In this document: piece after piece, positions 20,220 through 30,412 of the stretch | Numbering within the stretch: position 1 is the stretch's first letter | Layout: the number at the start of each line of letters is the position of its first letter | Assembly (NCBI RefSeq): GCF_022397955.1 | Contig: NZ_JAKEUQ010000002.1 | Coordinates: forward strand, 62,728-126,727 | DNA: 64,000 nucleotides | From: Vibrio sp. Isolate32 | Lineage (GTDB): Bacteria; Pseudomonadota; Gammaproteobacteria; Enterobacterales; Vibrionaceae | Direction of reading: 5' to 3' | Notes under the pieces: model-generated | Told to the model about the DNA's origin: nothing | What the model saw: only the letters and a program-made list of their open reading frames with translations | The model's database searches: none | Position numbers and translations under genes: made by a program

Positions 20220-21536
20220 TTAAGCATACTCATGAGCAAGTTCAGTGAACGCGTCACCCCTTGCCATGAAATTATTAAATTGATCGAAGCTTGCGCACGC
20301 CGGAGACAGCATCACCATATCTCCAGCCACCAGTTGTGGTGAGATGGATTCGATTATCTGCTGCATGGTATCGAACTTTTGTGCCGATGGGTGTAGTGGC
20401 ATGAATTGATCTGCATCTTCACCGAAACAACACAATTGAACACGTTCAAGTTGCGCTAATACTGGTTCCAGCTCGCTAAAATCAGCACCTTTACCCACGC
20501 CGCCAACCAGAAGATATAGCGTACCTTGATACTCCAAACCAGACAGAGCCGCCAATGTGCTGGCTACGTTGGTTGCTTTGGAGTCATTAACCCATTTGAT
20601 TTCGCGCTTGTCAGCCACCACTTGGCAACGATGCGTCAAACCGTTATAGGCTTTCAAAGCCTCAAGACTTTTGTTGTAGTCGATACCAACTTGCTTCAAT
20701 AGTGCAAGTGAGACTAACGCATTTGCCACATTGTGACGTCCAACCAATGTTAAATCTTGAGTAGTAAGGACAGGTTTACCGTTATCGACCAGCCACTCAT
20801 AACCATCAATCGTTGATACACCAAACTCTTGGTTATCTAGGCCAAAAGTGACCAATGGCATTGTTTGGTCAGGGTAAGTCTCTTTGTCTTCACGATTTAC
20901 AATCGCACACTGCGCGTTATTAAAGATTCTTAACTTGGCCTCACGGTAATCAGCCATGCCCTGATAGCGATCCATATGATCTTCAGACAGGTTTAAAAAT
21001 GCCGCAGCGGCAAGGTTTAAATTCGATGTGGTTTCTAGCTGAAAACTTGAAAGTTCAAGAACATATAAATCGGCATCAAGTTCTAGAAGGTCTAGGGCAG
21101 GAATACCAATATTGCCGCCAATACCAACATTAAGCCCAGCAGCTTTAGCAAGCACACCAGTCAAATCCGTCACGGTACTCTTACCGTTTGAACCAGTGAT
21201 CGCCACAACAGGCTTATCGACTGCCCAACCAAACAGCTCAATGTCACCAACGACAGGCGTTGCTGCTTGAAGCACATCTTGAATTTCCGGCGTCGCTAAA
21301 GCAATGCCTGGGTTAGCAACCACCAAATCAGCCTCAGCTAGCCATTGGCTATTCCAGCTTCCAGAATGCAGCTCTACCGATTCAGGCAAAGATTCCTTTC
21401 CTGGTGGCAGCTCTCGCGTATCAATGACCTTCACATGCGTATGAGGCTGATATTTTACGAGATGTTTAACGACAGAGAGCCCGGTAATACCGAGCCCCAC
21501 AACCACTACATTTTGAATATTTTGCCAACGTTCCAT
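20220..21536 (-). CDS. murD: UDP-MurNAc-L-Ala--D-glutamate ligase
   Basis: 438 residues. It adds D-Glu to the stem peptide. The N-terminal domain has '[16 protein letters not shown]', the ATP loop is '[13 protein letters not shown]' and the C-terminal domain has '[11 protein letters not shown]' and '[14 protein letters not shown]', all typical Mur-ligase signatures. It lies 58 bp after mraY, a slightly wider gap than elsewhere in the cluster. Confidence 0.97.
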   Translation of the reverse strand: MERWQNIQNVVVVGLGITGLSVVKHLVKYQPHTHVKVIDTRELPPGKESLPESVELHSGSWNSQWLAEADLVVANPGIALATPEIQDVLQAATPVVGDIELFGWAVDKPVVAITGSNGKSTVTDLTGVLAKAAGLNVGIGGNIGIPALDLLELDADLYVLELSSFQLETTSNLNLAAAAFLNLSEDHMDRYQGMADYREAKLRIFNNAQCAIVNREDKETYPDQTMPLVTFGLDNQEFGVSTIDGYEWLVDNGKPVLTTQDLTLVGRHNVANALVSLALLKQVGIDYNKSLEALKAYNGLTHRCQVVADKREIKWVNDSKATNVASTLAALSGLEYQGTLYLLVGGVGKGADFSELEPVLAQLERVQLCCFGEDADQFMPLHPSAQKFDTMQQIIESISPQLVAGDMVMLSPACASFDQFNNFMARGDAFTELAHEYA

Positions 21537-21594
21537 TTAAACAAGATGCTCTTAATAGTTTTAAAGAGCCTCTATAACAGAGGCTCGCATAGGA

Positions 21595-22677
21595 TTAACG
21601 AACTTTCAGTGTCGCTAAACCAATCAGTACCAATACCATTGAGATGATCCAAAAGCGCACGATAACTCGTGGTTCTGGCCAGCCTTTAAGCTCATAGTGG
21701 TGGTGAATCGGTGCCATACGGAAAATACGTTGGCCACGTAATTTGTAAGAGCCGACTTGCAGGATTACTGACAAGGTCTCCATAACAAACACACCACCCA
21801 TGATCACTAATACCAACTCTTGACGAACAAGTACCGCAATCACACCTAACGCACCACCCAGTGCTAGAGAGCCAACATCGCCCATGAATACTTGAGCTGG
21901 GTAAGTGTTGAACCATAGGAAGCCAAGACCAGCACCAACGATAGCAGTACATACCACAACCAGTTCCGAGGTATATGGGATGTATGGAATATGTAGGTAG
22001 GCTGCGAAGTTAACGTTACCTGTCGCCCAAGCGATAAAAGCAAAACCCGCTGCAACCATAACCGTTGGCATAATCGCCAAGCCATCTAGGCCGTCGGTTA
22101 GGTTTACCGCGTTACTGGTACCCACAATAACAAAGTAAGTTAGAACAATGTACAGTAAACCAAGTTGTGGCATCACATCTTTAAAGAAAGGCACCACTAA
22201 TTGTGTCGCTGCAGTGTCTTGCCCATGAACATACAGAGCAAACGCCACTACTAAAGCAATCGCCGACTGCCAGAAGTACTTCCAACGAGCAATCAGACCA
22301 TCCGTGTTCTTACGAACAACTTTACGATAATCATCAACAAAACCAACTGCACCGTAACCGCCTAGCACGAGAAGCACGGCCCAAACGTAAGGGTTTGATA
22401 AATCAGCCCAAAGCAATACTGTAATAATGATCGCAGCAAGGATCATCACACCACCCATGGTTGGTGTTCCACGTTTGCTGAAGTGAGATTCAGGGCCGTC
22501 GTTACGAACAACTTGGCCAATTTGCAGCATTTGCAGACGCTCAATTAAACGAGGTCCCATCCACAGCGACAGGCATAAAGCCGTCAAAATGCTCGCGATT
22601 GCACGAAACGATAAGTATTCGAACAAACGGAAAAAAGAAAAGTGTGGCTGTAGTAGCTCTGCAAGCCAAATTATCAT
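21595..22677 (-). CDS. mraY: Phospho-MurNAc-pentapeptide transferase
   Basis: 360 residues with about ten membrane segments. It transfers phospho-MurNAc-pentapeptide to undecaprenyl phosphate, forming lipid I. The signatures are '[13 protein letters not shown]' (catalytic Asp pair), '[13 protein letters not shown]' and '[15 protein letters not shown]' near the C-terminus. The ATG overlaps the murF stop by 4 bp (ATGA), implying coupled translation. Confidence 0.98.
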   Translation of the reverse strand: MIIWLAELLQPHFSFFRLFEYLSFRAIASILTALCLSLWMGPRLIERLQMLQIGQVVRNDGPESHFSKRGTPTMGGVMILAAIIITVLLWADLSNPYVWAVLLVLGGYGAVGFVDDYRKVVRKNTDGLIARWKYFWQSAIALVVAFALYVHGQDTAATQLVVPFFKDVMPQLGLLYIVLTYFVIVGTSNAVNLTDGLDGLAIMPTVMVAAGFAFIAWATGNVNFAAYLHIPYIPYTSELVVVCTAIVGAGLGFLWFNTYPAQVFMGDVGSLALGGALGVIAVLVRQELVLVIMGGVFVMETLSVILQVGSYKLRGQRIFRMAPIHHHYELKGWPEPRVIVRFWIISMVLVLIGLATLKVR

Positions 22678-24047
22678 GAAAAGTTCTCCTTTAAAGCAGC
22701 GGCTATTTTACTCATTCCTGCACTATTCGCGCCTTTTACCAACAAGGTATGTGGCACGTTTTCTGGCAAGCTCAAGTGCTGCTCTATGTGCGCGATCATC
22801 GCTTCATGCGTTGCAAAGTGAGTGCCGTTACACACTTCACTAATCACCTTGGTATCATCACCGTAAGTGAGTACATGCTCAAAAGCGAATGGGGCAGCAT
22901 ATTCACCGACTTGACGGTGAAGTGCAAGGCTTTCATCGCCTAATTCAGCCATATTGCCTAAAATCAACCAGCGCTGCCCTTTGAAGCTCGACAGCAATTT
23001 AGCTGCAGCCTTCATTGCCGGTACACTGGCGTTGTAACTGTCATCTATCAGCTTGATATTCTGACTTAATTGTTGAACCTCAACTCGGCCTTTCACAGAC
23101 ATAAGATTCGCCAAACCGCTTTTAATTTCTTCAAGCGTGGCACCGAATTGAATGCTCAGTGCAGCTGCGGCTAATGCGTTTGCCACATTGTGCTGACCAA
23201 TAATGCCAAGTTCGACATCAATGGCACCTTGCGGAGTCTGCATATCAAAGCAAGCTTCACCCTGCTCATTGATGCGAATATTCGTCGCAAAGTAATCTGC
23301 CGTGTCATCACTCTCAGAAAAAGTCAGTACACTTTTATCTGCAAGCACATCTTTCCAGAAGTCACCACCATTGCTCTCTAGGTTAACAATAGCAGTATCA
23401 CCAGCAGCAAGCCCCTGAAAGATTTCGCCTTTCGCTTGCTTCACGCCATCGATAGAACCGAAACCTTCTAGATGCGCCGCCGCGACATTGTTCACCAACG
23501 CAACCTGTGGTTTCACAAGTTGGGTGGTGTAAGCAATTTCACCGATGTGATTGGCGCCTAATTCGATCACCGCGTAATCATCACTTGGCTCACTGCGCAG
23601 TAGAGTTAAGGGTACCCCAATATCATTATTGAAGTTGCCTGCTGTAAACAGCACCTTGCCACGTTGCTGCAAAATGCTCGCAACCATCTCTTTTACAGTT
23701 GTCTTGCCACAGCTGCCTGTAATCGCCATAGTTGGAACATTACATTGTTCGTGAATCCAAGCACTTAGCTGACCTAAAGCAAGTTTAGTGTCTTCAACAA
23801 CAACTTGAGTAATATTTAGGTCAAGTTTTCGTTGGACTAATAACGCACTCGCATTGGCCTCAACAGCCTGGCCGCAAAAATCATGCGCATCAAAACGTTC
23901 ACCAACGAGAGCAACAAACAACGCACCTTCTTCAACGGTGCGAGTGTCGGTAGACACCGCATTGATCAAACTATTGCTCGATTTGCCAGCCTCTATCAGC
24001 TGACCGTTCACCGCTGAGCAGATCTGCTCGAGTGATACATCAATCAT
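22674..24047 (-). CDS. murF: UDP-MurNAc-tripeptide--D-Ala-D-Ala ligase
   Basis: 457 residues. It adds D-Ala-D-Ala, completing the pentapeptide. The ATP-binding loop is '[18 protein letters not shown]' (about residue 108), with '[14 protein letters not shown]' and '[17 protein letters not shown]' as family motifs. The start shares one base with the murE stop (TAATG). Its D-Ala-D-Ala substrate must come from a ddl gene elsewhere in the genome. Confidence 0.97.
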   Translation of the reverse strand: MIDVSLEQICSAVNGQLIEAGKSSNSLINAVSTDTRTVEEGALFVALVGERFDAHDFCGQAVEANASALLVQRKLDLNITQVVVEDTKLALGQLSAWIHEQCNVPTMAITGSCGKTTVKEMVASILQQRGKVLFTAGNFNNDIGVPLTLLRSEPSDDYAVIELGANHIGEIAYTTQLVKPQVALVNNVAAAHLEGFGSIDGVKQAKGEIFQGLAAGDTAIVNLESNGGDFWKDVLADKSVLTFSESDDTADYFATNIRINEQGEACFDMQTPQGAIDVELGIIGQHNVANALAAAALSIQFGATLEEIKSGLANLMSVKGRVEVQQLSQNIKLIDDSYNASVPAMKAAAKLLSSFKGQRWLILGNMAELGDESLALHRQVGEYAAPFAFEHVLTYGDDTKVISEVCNGTHFATHEAMIAHIEQHLSLPENVPHTLLVKGANSAGMSKIAAALKENFS

Positions 24048-25531
24048 TATGAAATACCTAAAAGTTGTAGCGCAGACTCTCGATCCGAATAGTGGATCGT
24101 TTTGTCTTTCAGTACTTGGTAATCCTCATGGCCTTTACCTGCCAGAAGAATAATGTCGTTGTTACCCGCCTGCTCTAAAGCAAACTTAACCGCCTGATAG
24201 CGATCGTGTTCAACAAAGGCGGCTTCAGGCTCACTTAAGCCGGCCAGCATGTCTTTAACAATCAATGCAGGATCTTCGCTGCGAGGGTTGTCATCTGAAA
24301 TAATAATGTTGTCGGCGAACTGCTCTGCGGTCACCGCCATCATTGGACGCTTGCCAGTATCTCGATCACCACCGCAGCCAAAGATTGCCCATAGTTTTCC
24401 AGAGCAGTGAACTCGCAGTGCTGCTAGTGCTTTCTCTAGTGCGTCTGGTGTATGCGCATAATCGACCACTACTTTTGCTTTATTTGGTACTTGGAACAAT
24501 TCCATGCGACCAATAACAGGTTGTAGTTGAGGTGCTGTGTCGATCAAGGTTTGCTTGTCGATGCCTAGTGAGAGTAATGTCGCGAAAGCAACCAATACAT
24601 TTGAGGCGTTGAACTGGCCAATTAAAGGAACAGACAGTTGTCCCTGCCCCCAACTGCCATCAAAAGCGAGTTTGATACCTGTCTCTGCATAAGCAACATC
24701 CGATGCCCATACTGACTGCTGGTAGCCCGATAACGGAAGCAATGATACGGCTACTGCATTGGACAGATCTGCCATCCAAGCTTTACCTACTTCATCGTCC
24801 ACATTAATCACAGCGTGCTTACACTTATGCTGAGTAAACAAGCTCTTCTTAGCTAATGCGTACTCTTCCATCGTACCGTGGTAATCCAAGTGGTCACGGC
24901 TCAGATTAGTAAAGACGCCGACCTCAAAGTTCAACGCTTTGACTCGGCCTTGAAACAAACCATGAGACGAGATTTCCATCGCGGTATAAACGGCGTTTTC
25001 TTCAGACAACTCACTCAGTGTGCGCTGTATTTCAATCGCACTACCGGTCGTGTTAGCCGCCGTTTTAAGGTTATTTAGAAAACCGTTACCCGTGGTGCCC
25101 ATTACCGCAGAACGTTGGCCAACTAGATCTAGCCACTGAGCAATCAATTGAGTGATGGTGGTTTTGCCATTGGTGCCCGTAACGCCAATAAGCTTGGTAG
25201 CTTGAGAAGAGTAAACTCGACCTGCCAGTTCAGAGAGAATTGAATTTAGCTCTGATACATAAACCACCGGCGCTTCATTTAACCATTCAACCAAACCGTG
25301 CGCTTTGTCATCGCTTGCTTGTGCAATAACTGCCTTTGCTCCCTGAGCGACGGCTTTGTCGATAAAACGACGACCATCGACTGCGTGCCCTACAATGGCA
25401 ACAAAAATATCACCGTCCTTGATGGCACGACTGTCGAGATCCAATTGCTCAACCGCAATCGACGCTAACTCGGGAGCACTAAAATCTCCCCAAGGAGAAA
25501 GTAAAGATGACAGCGTGAGGCTATTACTCAT
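24047..25531 (-). CDS. murE: UDP-MurNAc-dipeptide--meso-diaminopimelate ligase
   Basis: 494 residues. The ATP loop is '[18 protein letters not shown]'. The 'DNPRSEDP' motif near residue 410 is diagnostic of enzymes that select meso-diaminopimelate rather than lysine, matching the dapB gene in this window. The ATG at 25531 is 18 bp after the ftsI stop. Confidence 0.97.
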   Translation of the reverse strand: MSNSLTLSSLLSPWGDFSAPELASIAVEQLDLDSRAIKDGDIFVAIVGHAVDGRRFIDKAVAQGAKAVIAQASDDKAHGLVEWLNEAPVVYVSELNSILSELAGRVYSSQATKLIGVTGTNGKTTITQLIAQWLDLVGQRSAVMGTTGNGFLNNLKTAANTTGSAIEIQRTLSELSEENAVYTAMEISSHGLFQGRVKALNFEVGVFTNLSRDHLDYHGTMEEYALAKKSLFTQHKCKHAVINVDDEVGKAWMADLSNAVAVSLLPLSGYQQSVWASDVAYAETGIKLAFDGSWGQGQLSVPLIGQFNASNVLVAFATLLSLGIDKQTLIDTAPQLQPVIGRMELFQVPNKAKVVVDYAHTPDALEKALAALRVHCSGKLWAIFGCGGDRDTGKRPMMAVTAEQFADNIIISDDNPRSEDPALIVKDMLAGLSEPEAAFVEHDRYQAVKFALEQAGNNDIILLAGKGHEDYQVLKDKTIHYSDRESALQLLGIS

Positions 25532-25549
25532 ATTGAATCCTGATTGGCT

Positions 25550-27307
25550 CTATTCTTGAAACTTGTTTTCATCAGCAGGGACATTCAGAATTTGCAGTGC
25601 CCCCTTCATGATGTCAGAAAAAACAGGGGCGGCTACCGAGCCACCATAGTAGAGGTCACCTTGAGGTTCATTGATCATCACAACCAAAGAGACTCTTGGA
25701 TCACTCACCGGAGCAACGCCAGCGGTATAGGCGAAGTACTCGTCTCCATAACCACCGGAAATCGCTTTTCTAGATGTACCTGTTTTTGCTGCTACTCGGT
25801 AACCCGGCACGGCAGCTCTTGTCGCTGTACCGCCCTTTTGGGTTACGCCTTCTAGCATGTTCAAAACCAACTCAGCATTTTCGCGCTTGATGATCTGTTT
25901 TGAGAAATCTTGGTCGTTACTTTTAACAATATGGATAGGTTCGTAAACACCGTGATTCGCTAACGTCGCATAGGCATGAGCCAATTGAAGCGGAGTAATC
26001 GCTAGACCATAACCAAACGATAAGGTCGCAATTTCAAACTTAGACCAGCGTCGACGATTCGGGAAAATACCGGCAGTTTCACCAACTAGGTTCAGCCCAG
26101 ACATCTCACCAAGGCCTACTGAACTGTACATACCCAGTAGCGCTTCAAGCGGCATATCCAGTGCTAATTTCGCCACACCGATGTTACTCGACTTCTTAAG
26201 GATTAACGCTAAGTCTGCTTTACCAACTTTGGAAGTATCACGTACACGGCTACCACCGATTTGCATGATGCCGTTCCCCGTATCAATTACAGTATCAGCA
26301 TCCGCGGTACCATTTTCGAGAGCGGCTAGCACGACAAAAGGCTTAACCGTCGAACCTGGTTCAAAAGCATCAGTGATTACGCGGTTACGCATCTTAAAGC
26401 TTTGTAAGTCAGCACGATTATTAGGATTGTAAGACGGCGCATTGACCATGGCTAACACTGCGCCCGTTTTCACATCGAGTAATACTGCAGATCCAGAAGT
26501 CGCCTTATGATCGGCCACTGCTTGCTTGATTGCTCGATAAGCTATCGCTTGTAATCGTTGATCGATCGTGAGCTCGAGTGGCTTACCTTCTTCACGCTCC
26601 TCTAAAGCAATATTTTCAACAACACGTCCATAACGGTCTTTACGAATCGTTCGCTTACCCGCCTCGCCTGTGAGCCATTTGTCATAGCTGCGCTCAACGC
26701 CTTCTAGACCGTGTCCGTCAATTCCGGTTACACCAATAAGATGTGCGCTGACTTCACCGGCAGGGTAATAACGACGTGATTCTGCTTTAAGACCAATACC
26801 CACCAGCTTTAAGTCACGGATGTATTTAGCCATCGCGGGGCTAACTTGTCTTTGTAGATAGATAAAACGACGAGATTTTTCGCTGGAGATCTTGTTGATC
26901 ATTGATTGTCGATCTAAGCCGAGTACATCAGCTAGCGCATACCAACGATCAATTTGGGCCATGCCATTTTTATCGAAGATGGTTTTCGGGTCGGCCCATA
27001 CCGCTTCAACAGGCACACTGACAGCAAGTGGTTCGCCATTGCGGTCTGAGATAATCCCGCGGGCAGAAGGAATCGCCTTAACACGTACAGAACGAAGGTC
27101 GCCCTGACGAATTAAGTTATCTGGTTCAATAACTTGGATGTAAGCCACACGGGCAACAAGTGCAGCAAAGGCAAGAAACAGGAAAGCAATCACGACGTTG
27201 AAACGCCATTTAATCAGAGTCGGATCCGAGTCCTTTTCGCTCTTCACTCGCTCTTTCGTCGGTTTCTTAACGGCTTTCGCGGGTGCTTTTTCCTTTTTTC
27301 CGGTCAT
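25550..27307 (-). CDS. ftsI: Septal peptidoglycan transpeptidase FtsI (PBP3)
   Basis: 585 residues, a class B penicillin-binding protein with a basic, Lys-rich cytosolic tail (about 1-30), one membrane helix ('FNVVIAFLFLAFAALVARV'), a pedestal domain and a transpeptidase domain. The catalytic motifs are 'EPGSTVKPF' (S-x-x-K), 'KKSSNIG' (S-x-N) and 'AKTGTSRK' (K-T-G). It crosslinks septal peptidoglycan together with FtsW. The start overlaps ftsL by 4 bp. The cytosolic tail has an unusually dense run of Lys. Confidence 0.97.
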   Translation of the reverse strand: MTGKKEKAPAKAVKKPTKERVKSEKDSDPTLIKWRFNVVIAFLFLAFAALVARVAYIQVIEPDNLIRQGDLRSVRVKAIPSARGIISDRNGEPLAVSVPVEAVWADPKTIFDKNGMAQIDRWYALADVLGLDRQSMINKISSEKSRRFIYLQRQVSPAMAKYIRDLKLVGIGLKAESRRYYPAGEVSAHLIGVTGIDGHGLEGVERSYDKWLTGEAGKRTIRKDRYGRVVENIALEEREEGKPLELTIDQRLQAIAYRAIKQAVADHKATSGSAVLLDVKTGAVLAMVNAPSYNPNNRADLQSFKMRNRVITDAFEPGSTVKPFVVLAALENGTADADTVIDTGNGIMQIGGSRVRDTSKVGKADLALILKKSSNIGVAKLALDMPLEALLGMYSSVGLGEMSGLNLVGETAGIFPNRRRWSKFEIATLSFGYGLAITPLQLAHAYATLANHGVYEPIHIVKSNDQDFSKQIIKRENAELVLNMLEGVTQKGGTATRAAVPGYRVAAKTGTSRKAISGGYGDEYFAYTAGVAPVSDPRVSLVVMINEPQGDLYYGGSVAAPVFSDIMKGALQILNVPADENKFQE

Positions 27308-27621
27308 TTCAGTTTGATCACAACTTCTTTGTCGGAGTCTGGACGTTTCATGTCTAGCTCTCGTTTTGCCGATGCTTGAACGCGACTGTGTTCAGCCAGA
27401 GACGTCTCTTCAAGCATTAAATTTCGCCATTCATTATCAAGCTGTTCACGCTCACTCAACGCCATGTCTTTGTGCGTGATAGCCTGACGTGACATGTGTG
27501 TCGTGAGAACGACCCCCATCGCGCTCGCGAAGATACAGATAAGCAACACCAATGGGACTCTACCTACGGAGATCAAATCAAAAAATATTATCTTGGCTAA
27601 GTTCGGCTTGGAGGTCTTCAT
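27304..27621 (-). CDS. ftsL: Cell division protein FtsL
   Basis: 105 residues: a short cytosolic segment, one membrane helix ('VPLVLLICIFASAMGVVL') and a periplasmic coiled coil with heptad hydrophobics (about 50-90). It forms the FtsQLB complex that activates FtsWI. It is placed between rsmH (3 bp upstream) and ftsI (4-bp overlap), exactly as in other dcw clusters. Recognition rests on position and architecture, since FtsL sequences diverge quickly. Confidence 0.95.
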   Translation of the reverse strand: MKTSKPNLAKIIFFDLISVGRVPLVLLICIFASAMGVVLTTHMSRQAITHKDMALSEREQLDNEWRNLMLEETSLAEHSRVQASAKRELDMKRPDSDKEVVIKLK

Positions 27622-27624
27622 TGA

Positions 27625-28575
27625 CTATAGCTTTTCTGCGATTCGTAATACTGAGCTACGTGAACGAGTGTTCTCATCCACTTCGCCTTTCGATGGTTTT
27701 ATCGCTTTGCCTACCGGCTTAAGAACAGCACTGCCTAGTGCTTTGATCTGCTCTTCCGTTAAAGGGAGACCGTGAGGCACTTGTGGGCCTTGACTCTCTT
27801 TACGAATAAAGCGCTTCACCATACGGTCTTCAAGTGAGTGGAAGCTAATAACAGACAGGCGGCCTTCTGGGGCAAGAATACTTGCTGCGCCTTTTAGTGC
27901 CGTATCGATCTCTTCCAGTTCACTGTTAATGTAGATACGGAATGCTTGGAAAGCACGTGTTGCTGGATGCTTTTTCTCTTTGAAGCTTTTTGGTGCTACA
28001 TCAGAGATAAGCTTAGCCAACTGACCAGTGCGAGTTAACGGCTCATTTTCTTCGTTTTCTTGATAAGCGATGATGCCTTTCGCGATACGACGAGCGTGCT
28101 TGTCTTCACCAAACTCGCGAATCACCCAAGTGATGTCATCAAGATCCGCTTCTAGTAGCCACTGAGATACAGGAATGCCCGAAGTTGGGTCCATACGCAT
28201 ATCTAGTGGGCCATCTTTCATGAAACTGAAGCCACGTTCAGCGTCATCAAGTTGTGGTGAAGAAACACCTAAATCCAGCAGAACACCGTCAACTTTACCC
28301 ACTAAATCATAGCGCTCTGCGTATTCAGCCATACCTGAGAATGGACCGTGGATGATAATAAAGCGAGGGTCATCAATTTTTTGTGCTTCTGCAATCGCTT
28401 GTGGATCGCGGTCGATACTAAATAGTCGTCCATTCTCGCCCAGTTTAGACAGGATTGTACGGCTGTGACCACCACGGCCAAAAGTACCATCGATGTAGGT
28501 ACCGTCAGGTTTGATCGCAAGTCCGTCAATAGATTCGTTAAGCAATACTGAAATATGTTTGAATGCTTCTGTCAT
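27625..28575 (-). CDS. rsmH: 16S rRNA m4C1402 methyltransferase
   Basis: 316 residues. It methylates N4 of C1402 in 16S rRNA using SAM; its partner RsmI, which 2'-O-methylates the same nucleotide, is encoded 0.9 kb away. '[11 protein letters not shown]', '[16 protein letters not shown]' and '[20 protein letters not shown]' are the SAM-binding motifs. It is the first dcw gene here; the mraZ regulator gene that usually precedes it is absent from the 230 bp upstream. Confidence 0.97.
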   Translation of the reverse strand: MTEAFKHISVLLNESIDGLAIKPDGTYIDGTFGRGGHSRTILSKLGENGRLFSIDRDPQAIAEAQKIDDPRFIIIHGPFSGMAEYAERYDLVGKVDGVLLDLGVSSPQLDDAERGFSFMKDGPLDMRMDPTSGIPVSQWLLEADLDDITWVIREFGEDKHARRIAKGIIAYQENEENEPLTRTGQLAKLISDVAPKSFKEKKHPATRAFQAFRIYINSELEEIDTALKGAASILAPEGRLSVISFHSLEDRMVKRFIRKESQGPQVPHGLPLTEEQIKALGSAVLKPVGKAIKPSKGEVDENTRSRSSVLRIAEKL

Positions 28576-28759
28576 AGTCTTCTCAGTGAGTGGATTGAGC
28601 CATTAGTTCGGCAATAATTTGTTCTGTTAACGTTTTAGTGTACTGATTTCACGCTGTATCTCCACCATATTGTGTACAGGCTTTGGGAATTTTTGACCCA
28701 AGCTCATACCAAGATGACGGATTTTAAGGAAATCTAAATAATTTACGTCAATATAAAGC

Positions 28760-28795
28760 AAAAAACCCATCACTACCGTTAAGTAATGATGGGTT
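28760..28795 (-). terminator. Rho-independent terminator after rnpB
   Basis: An AACCCATCA / TGATGGGTT stem, followed on the minus strand by TTTTTTGC, about 10 bp past the end of the RNase P RNA. Confidence 0.85.
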
Positions 28796-28802
28796 CTTAA
28801 AA

Positions 28803-29246
28803 TGGGTGGAGTTGACACATACGCCGGGTTCTGTTCCGCTTGCGCGGCGGTAACCATTCGTCTAGGCCTGCAATCGCTCACAGGCTCAAGCAATCTACCC
28901 GCCCCCATACGCGAGCAACGCAATGTGAGGGCCTATTTGATCTTGCTCCGGGTGGAGTTTACCTTGCTACGAACTGTTACCAGTCGCACGGTGCGCTCTT
29001 ACCGCACCCTTTCAGCCTTACCTGTGCCTCTTCCGAAGAAATGAGGCCATCGGCGGTCTTCTCTCTGCTGCACTTGTCGTGGGCTCGCGCCCCCCAGACG
29101 TTATCTGGCACCCTGCTCTATGGAGCCCGGACGTTCCTCCCCTCTGCCAGTCTCCCGAAGGACTTCAACGTCAGTTTCCCGAAGGACCTCAACGTCAGTC
29201 TCCCGAAGGACATCAGCAAAGCAGCGATTACCCGTTCAACTCCGAG
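28803..29246 (-). ncRNA. rnpB: RNase P RNA (class A) with expanded P3
   Basis: The catalytic RNA of RNase P, which matures tRNA 5' ends. Conserved blocks read on the minus strand include GAGGGGAGGAACGTCCGGGC (CR-I), GGTAAACTCCACCCGGAGCA, the AAGGGTGCGGTAAGAGCGCA region and the 3' block GAACCCGGCGTA. P1 is formed by GGAGTTGA near 29243 and TCAACTCC near 28808. The length of about 444 nt exceeds the usual 370-400 because of tandem hairpins between 29148 and 29211. The ends are estimated from P1 pairing, the promoter and the terminator, so they are good to within a few bases. Confidence 0.95.
29148..29211 (-). repeat. 24-nt tandem repeat inside rnpB (P3 region)
   Basis: Two full 24-nt units and a 16-nt third of the pattern CAGTYTCCCGAAGGACYTCAACGT (plus strand). 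The units differ at two positions. Each unit encodes a GUCC-UUCG-GGAGAC-type hairpin in the RNA, so three UUCG-capped hairpins occur in series where a standard P3 has one. Confidence 0.9.
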
Positions 29247-29253
29247 GGCGGAT

Positions 29254-29280
29254 TGTATAGAGATTAGTGTGCAGTGTCTA
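29254..29280 (-). promoter_or_regulatory. Probable rnpB promoter
   Basis: On the minus strand TAGACA (29280-29275), a 15-bp spacer and TATACA (29259-29254), followed by the GC-rich discriminator ATCCGCCCTC. It places transcription start near 29247, in agreement with the P1 helix. GC-rich discriminators are typical of stringently controlled stable-RNA promoters. Confidence 0.6.
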
Positions 29281-29416
29281 GTGAGATCACAAATATGGTG
29301 CAAACCAATGATTAACTGATGGGGAATTGACCGTAAAGAGCAACTTAAGAGCAGATGCGGGTAGCGATATTCGTTGTGAGAAAAGAGCTCAGAGCGGATT
29401 AGAGCGTTGTGATAAG

Positions 29417-29462
29417 AGATACAGATAAAAGATGCTCATTGCGAGCTCTTTTACCTGTATCT
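29417..29462 (-). promoter_or_regulatory. Long hairpin downstream of rsmI
   Basis: AGATACAGATAAAAGA and its near-perfect complement (one G-T type mismatch) flank a 14-base centre. It starts 22 bp past the rsmI stop. No T run follows, so it may be an RNA-stabilising or processing structure rather than a simple terminator. Confidence 0.45.
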
Positions 29463-29484
29463 GTGTTAACTGCTTAAAGAAGCA

Positions 29485-30351
29485 TTAGCCATCCAGGTGC
29501 TCTAGGCCCCATTTGTACAGCGCGTTCTTTTTCAGGTTATAGATTTCTGCTGTCATTGCCGCCGCTTTTTTAAGAGGCAGTTCTTTGGTCAGAATAGCCA
29601 ACGTGCGAGTCACTTCATCTGGTAGTTCAGTGCTCGCTTCTTCGCGGTGGCCATGAATCAGTAATACCATCTCGCCGCGCTTGCGGTTCGCGTCCTCTTC
29701 AATCCACTCAATCAGCTCACCAAGAGGCAGGCCTTGAATGGTTTCGAAAGTCTTCGTTAACTCACGCGCCAATACAACTTCACGCTCAGGGCCTAAAATC
29801 TCAAGCATATCTTGAAGAGAGTCAGAAATGCGGTGCGGTGATTCGTAGAAGATGCACGTGCGTTCAGCTTTTGCTATCTCAAGAAACTTATCTTTACGAC
29901 CTTTACTCTTTGGTGGCAAAAAGCCTTCAAAGCTAAAACGATCTGATGGCAAACCTGACGCACTTAACGCGGTAATCACCGCACAAGCACCAGGAAGTGG
30001 CACAACTCTCACACCCGCTTGACGACATTGTGATACAAGATGGTAACCTGGATCACTGATTAAAGGTGTACCCGCATCAGAGACTAATGCGATAGACTGG
30101 CCTTCTAATAACTTTTCGACTAGAACTTGAGCTTTAGTTTGTTCATTATGATCATGTAAAGCGAACGTTCTGGTTGATATATTGAAGTGAGCAAGCAGCT
30201 TACCCGTGTGGCGTGTGTCTTCGGCTGCAATAACATCGACACTTGATAAAATTTTAATTGCTCTTTGAGTGATATCTCCCAAATTTCCGATTGGGGTAGG
30301 CACAATGTAGAGAGTTGGGCTCTCTGTGAGCAAGGTTTTGTTATCTGTCAT
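29485..30351 (-). CDS. rsmI: 16S rRNA 2'-O-methyltransferase (C1402)
   Basis: 288 residues, a tetrapyrrole-methylase fold. The signatures are '[18 protein letters not shown]', '[14 protein letters not shown]' and the glycine-rich '[19 protein letters not shown]' SAM-binding loop. It modifies the ribose of the same C1402 that RsmH base-methylates. It is divergent from lpoA with a 61-bp shared upstream region, an arrangement conserved in many gammaproteobacteria. Confidence 0.96.
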   Translation of the reverse strand: MTDNKTLLTESPTLYIVPTPIGNLGDITQRAIKILSSVDVIAAEDTRHTGKLLAHFNISTRTFALHDHNEQTKAQVLVEKLLEGQSIALVSDAGTPLISDPGYHLVSQCRQAGVRVVPLPGACAVITALSASGLPSDRFSFEGFLPPKSKGRKDKFLEIAKAERTCIFYESPHRISDSLQDMLEILGPEREVVLARELTKTFETIQGLPLGELIEWIEEDANRKRGEMVLLIHGHREEASTELPDEVTRTLAILTKELPLKKAAAMTAEIYNLKKNALYKWGLEHLDG

Positions 30352-30412
30352 TTGTTTACCATCACTTCAACGATTAATATAGATACAAATTTATACGGAA
30401 TTTAAAGAACTC

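Noticed and set aside
28627..29319. Several reading frames of 60-159 codons around 28.6-29.3 kb
   Set aside because: They lie within or across the RNase P RNA gene; the repeated SLPKD-like peptides come from the rnpB tandem hairpins.
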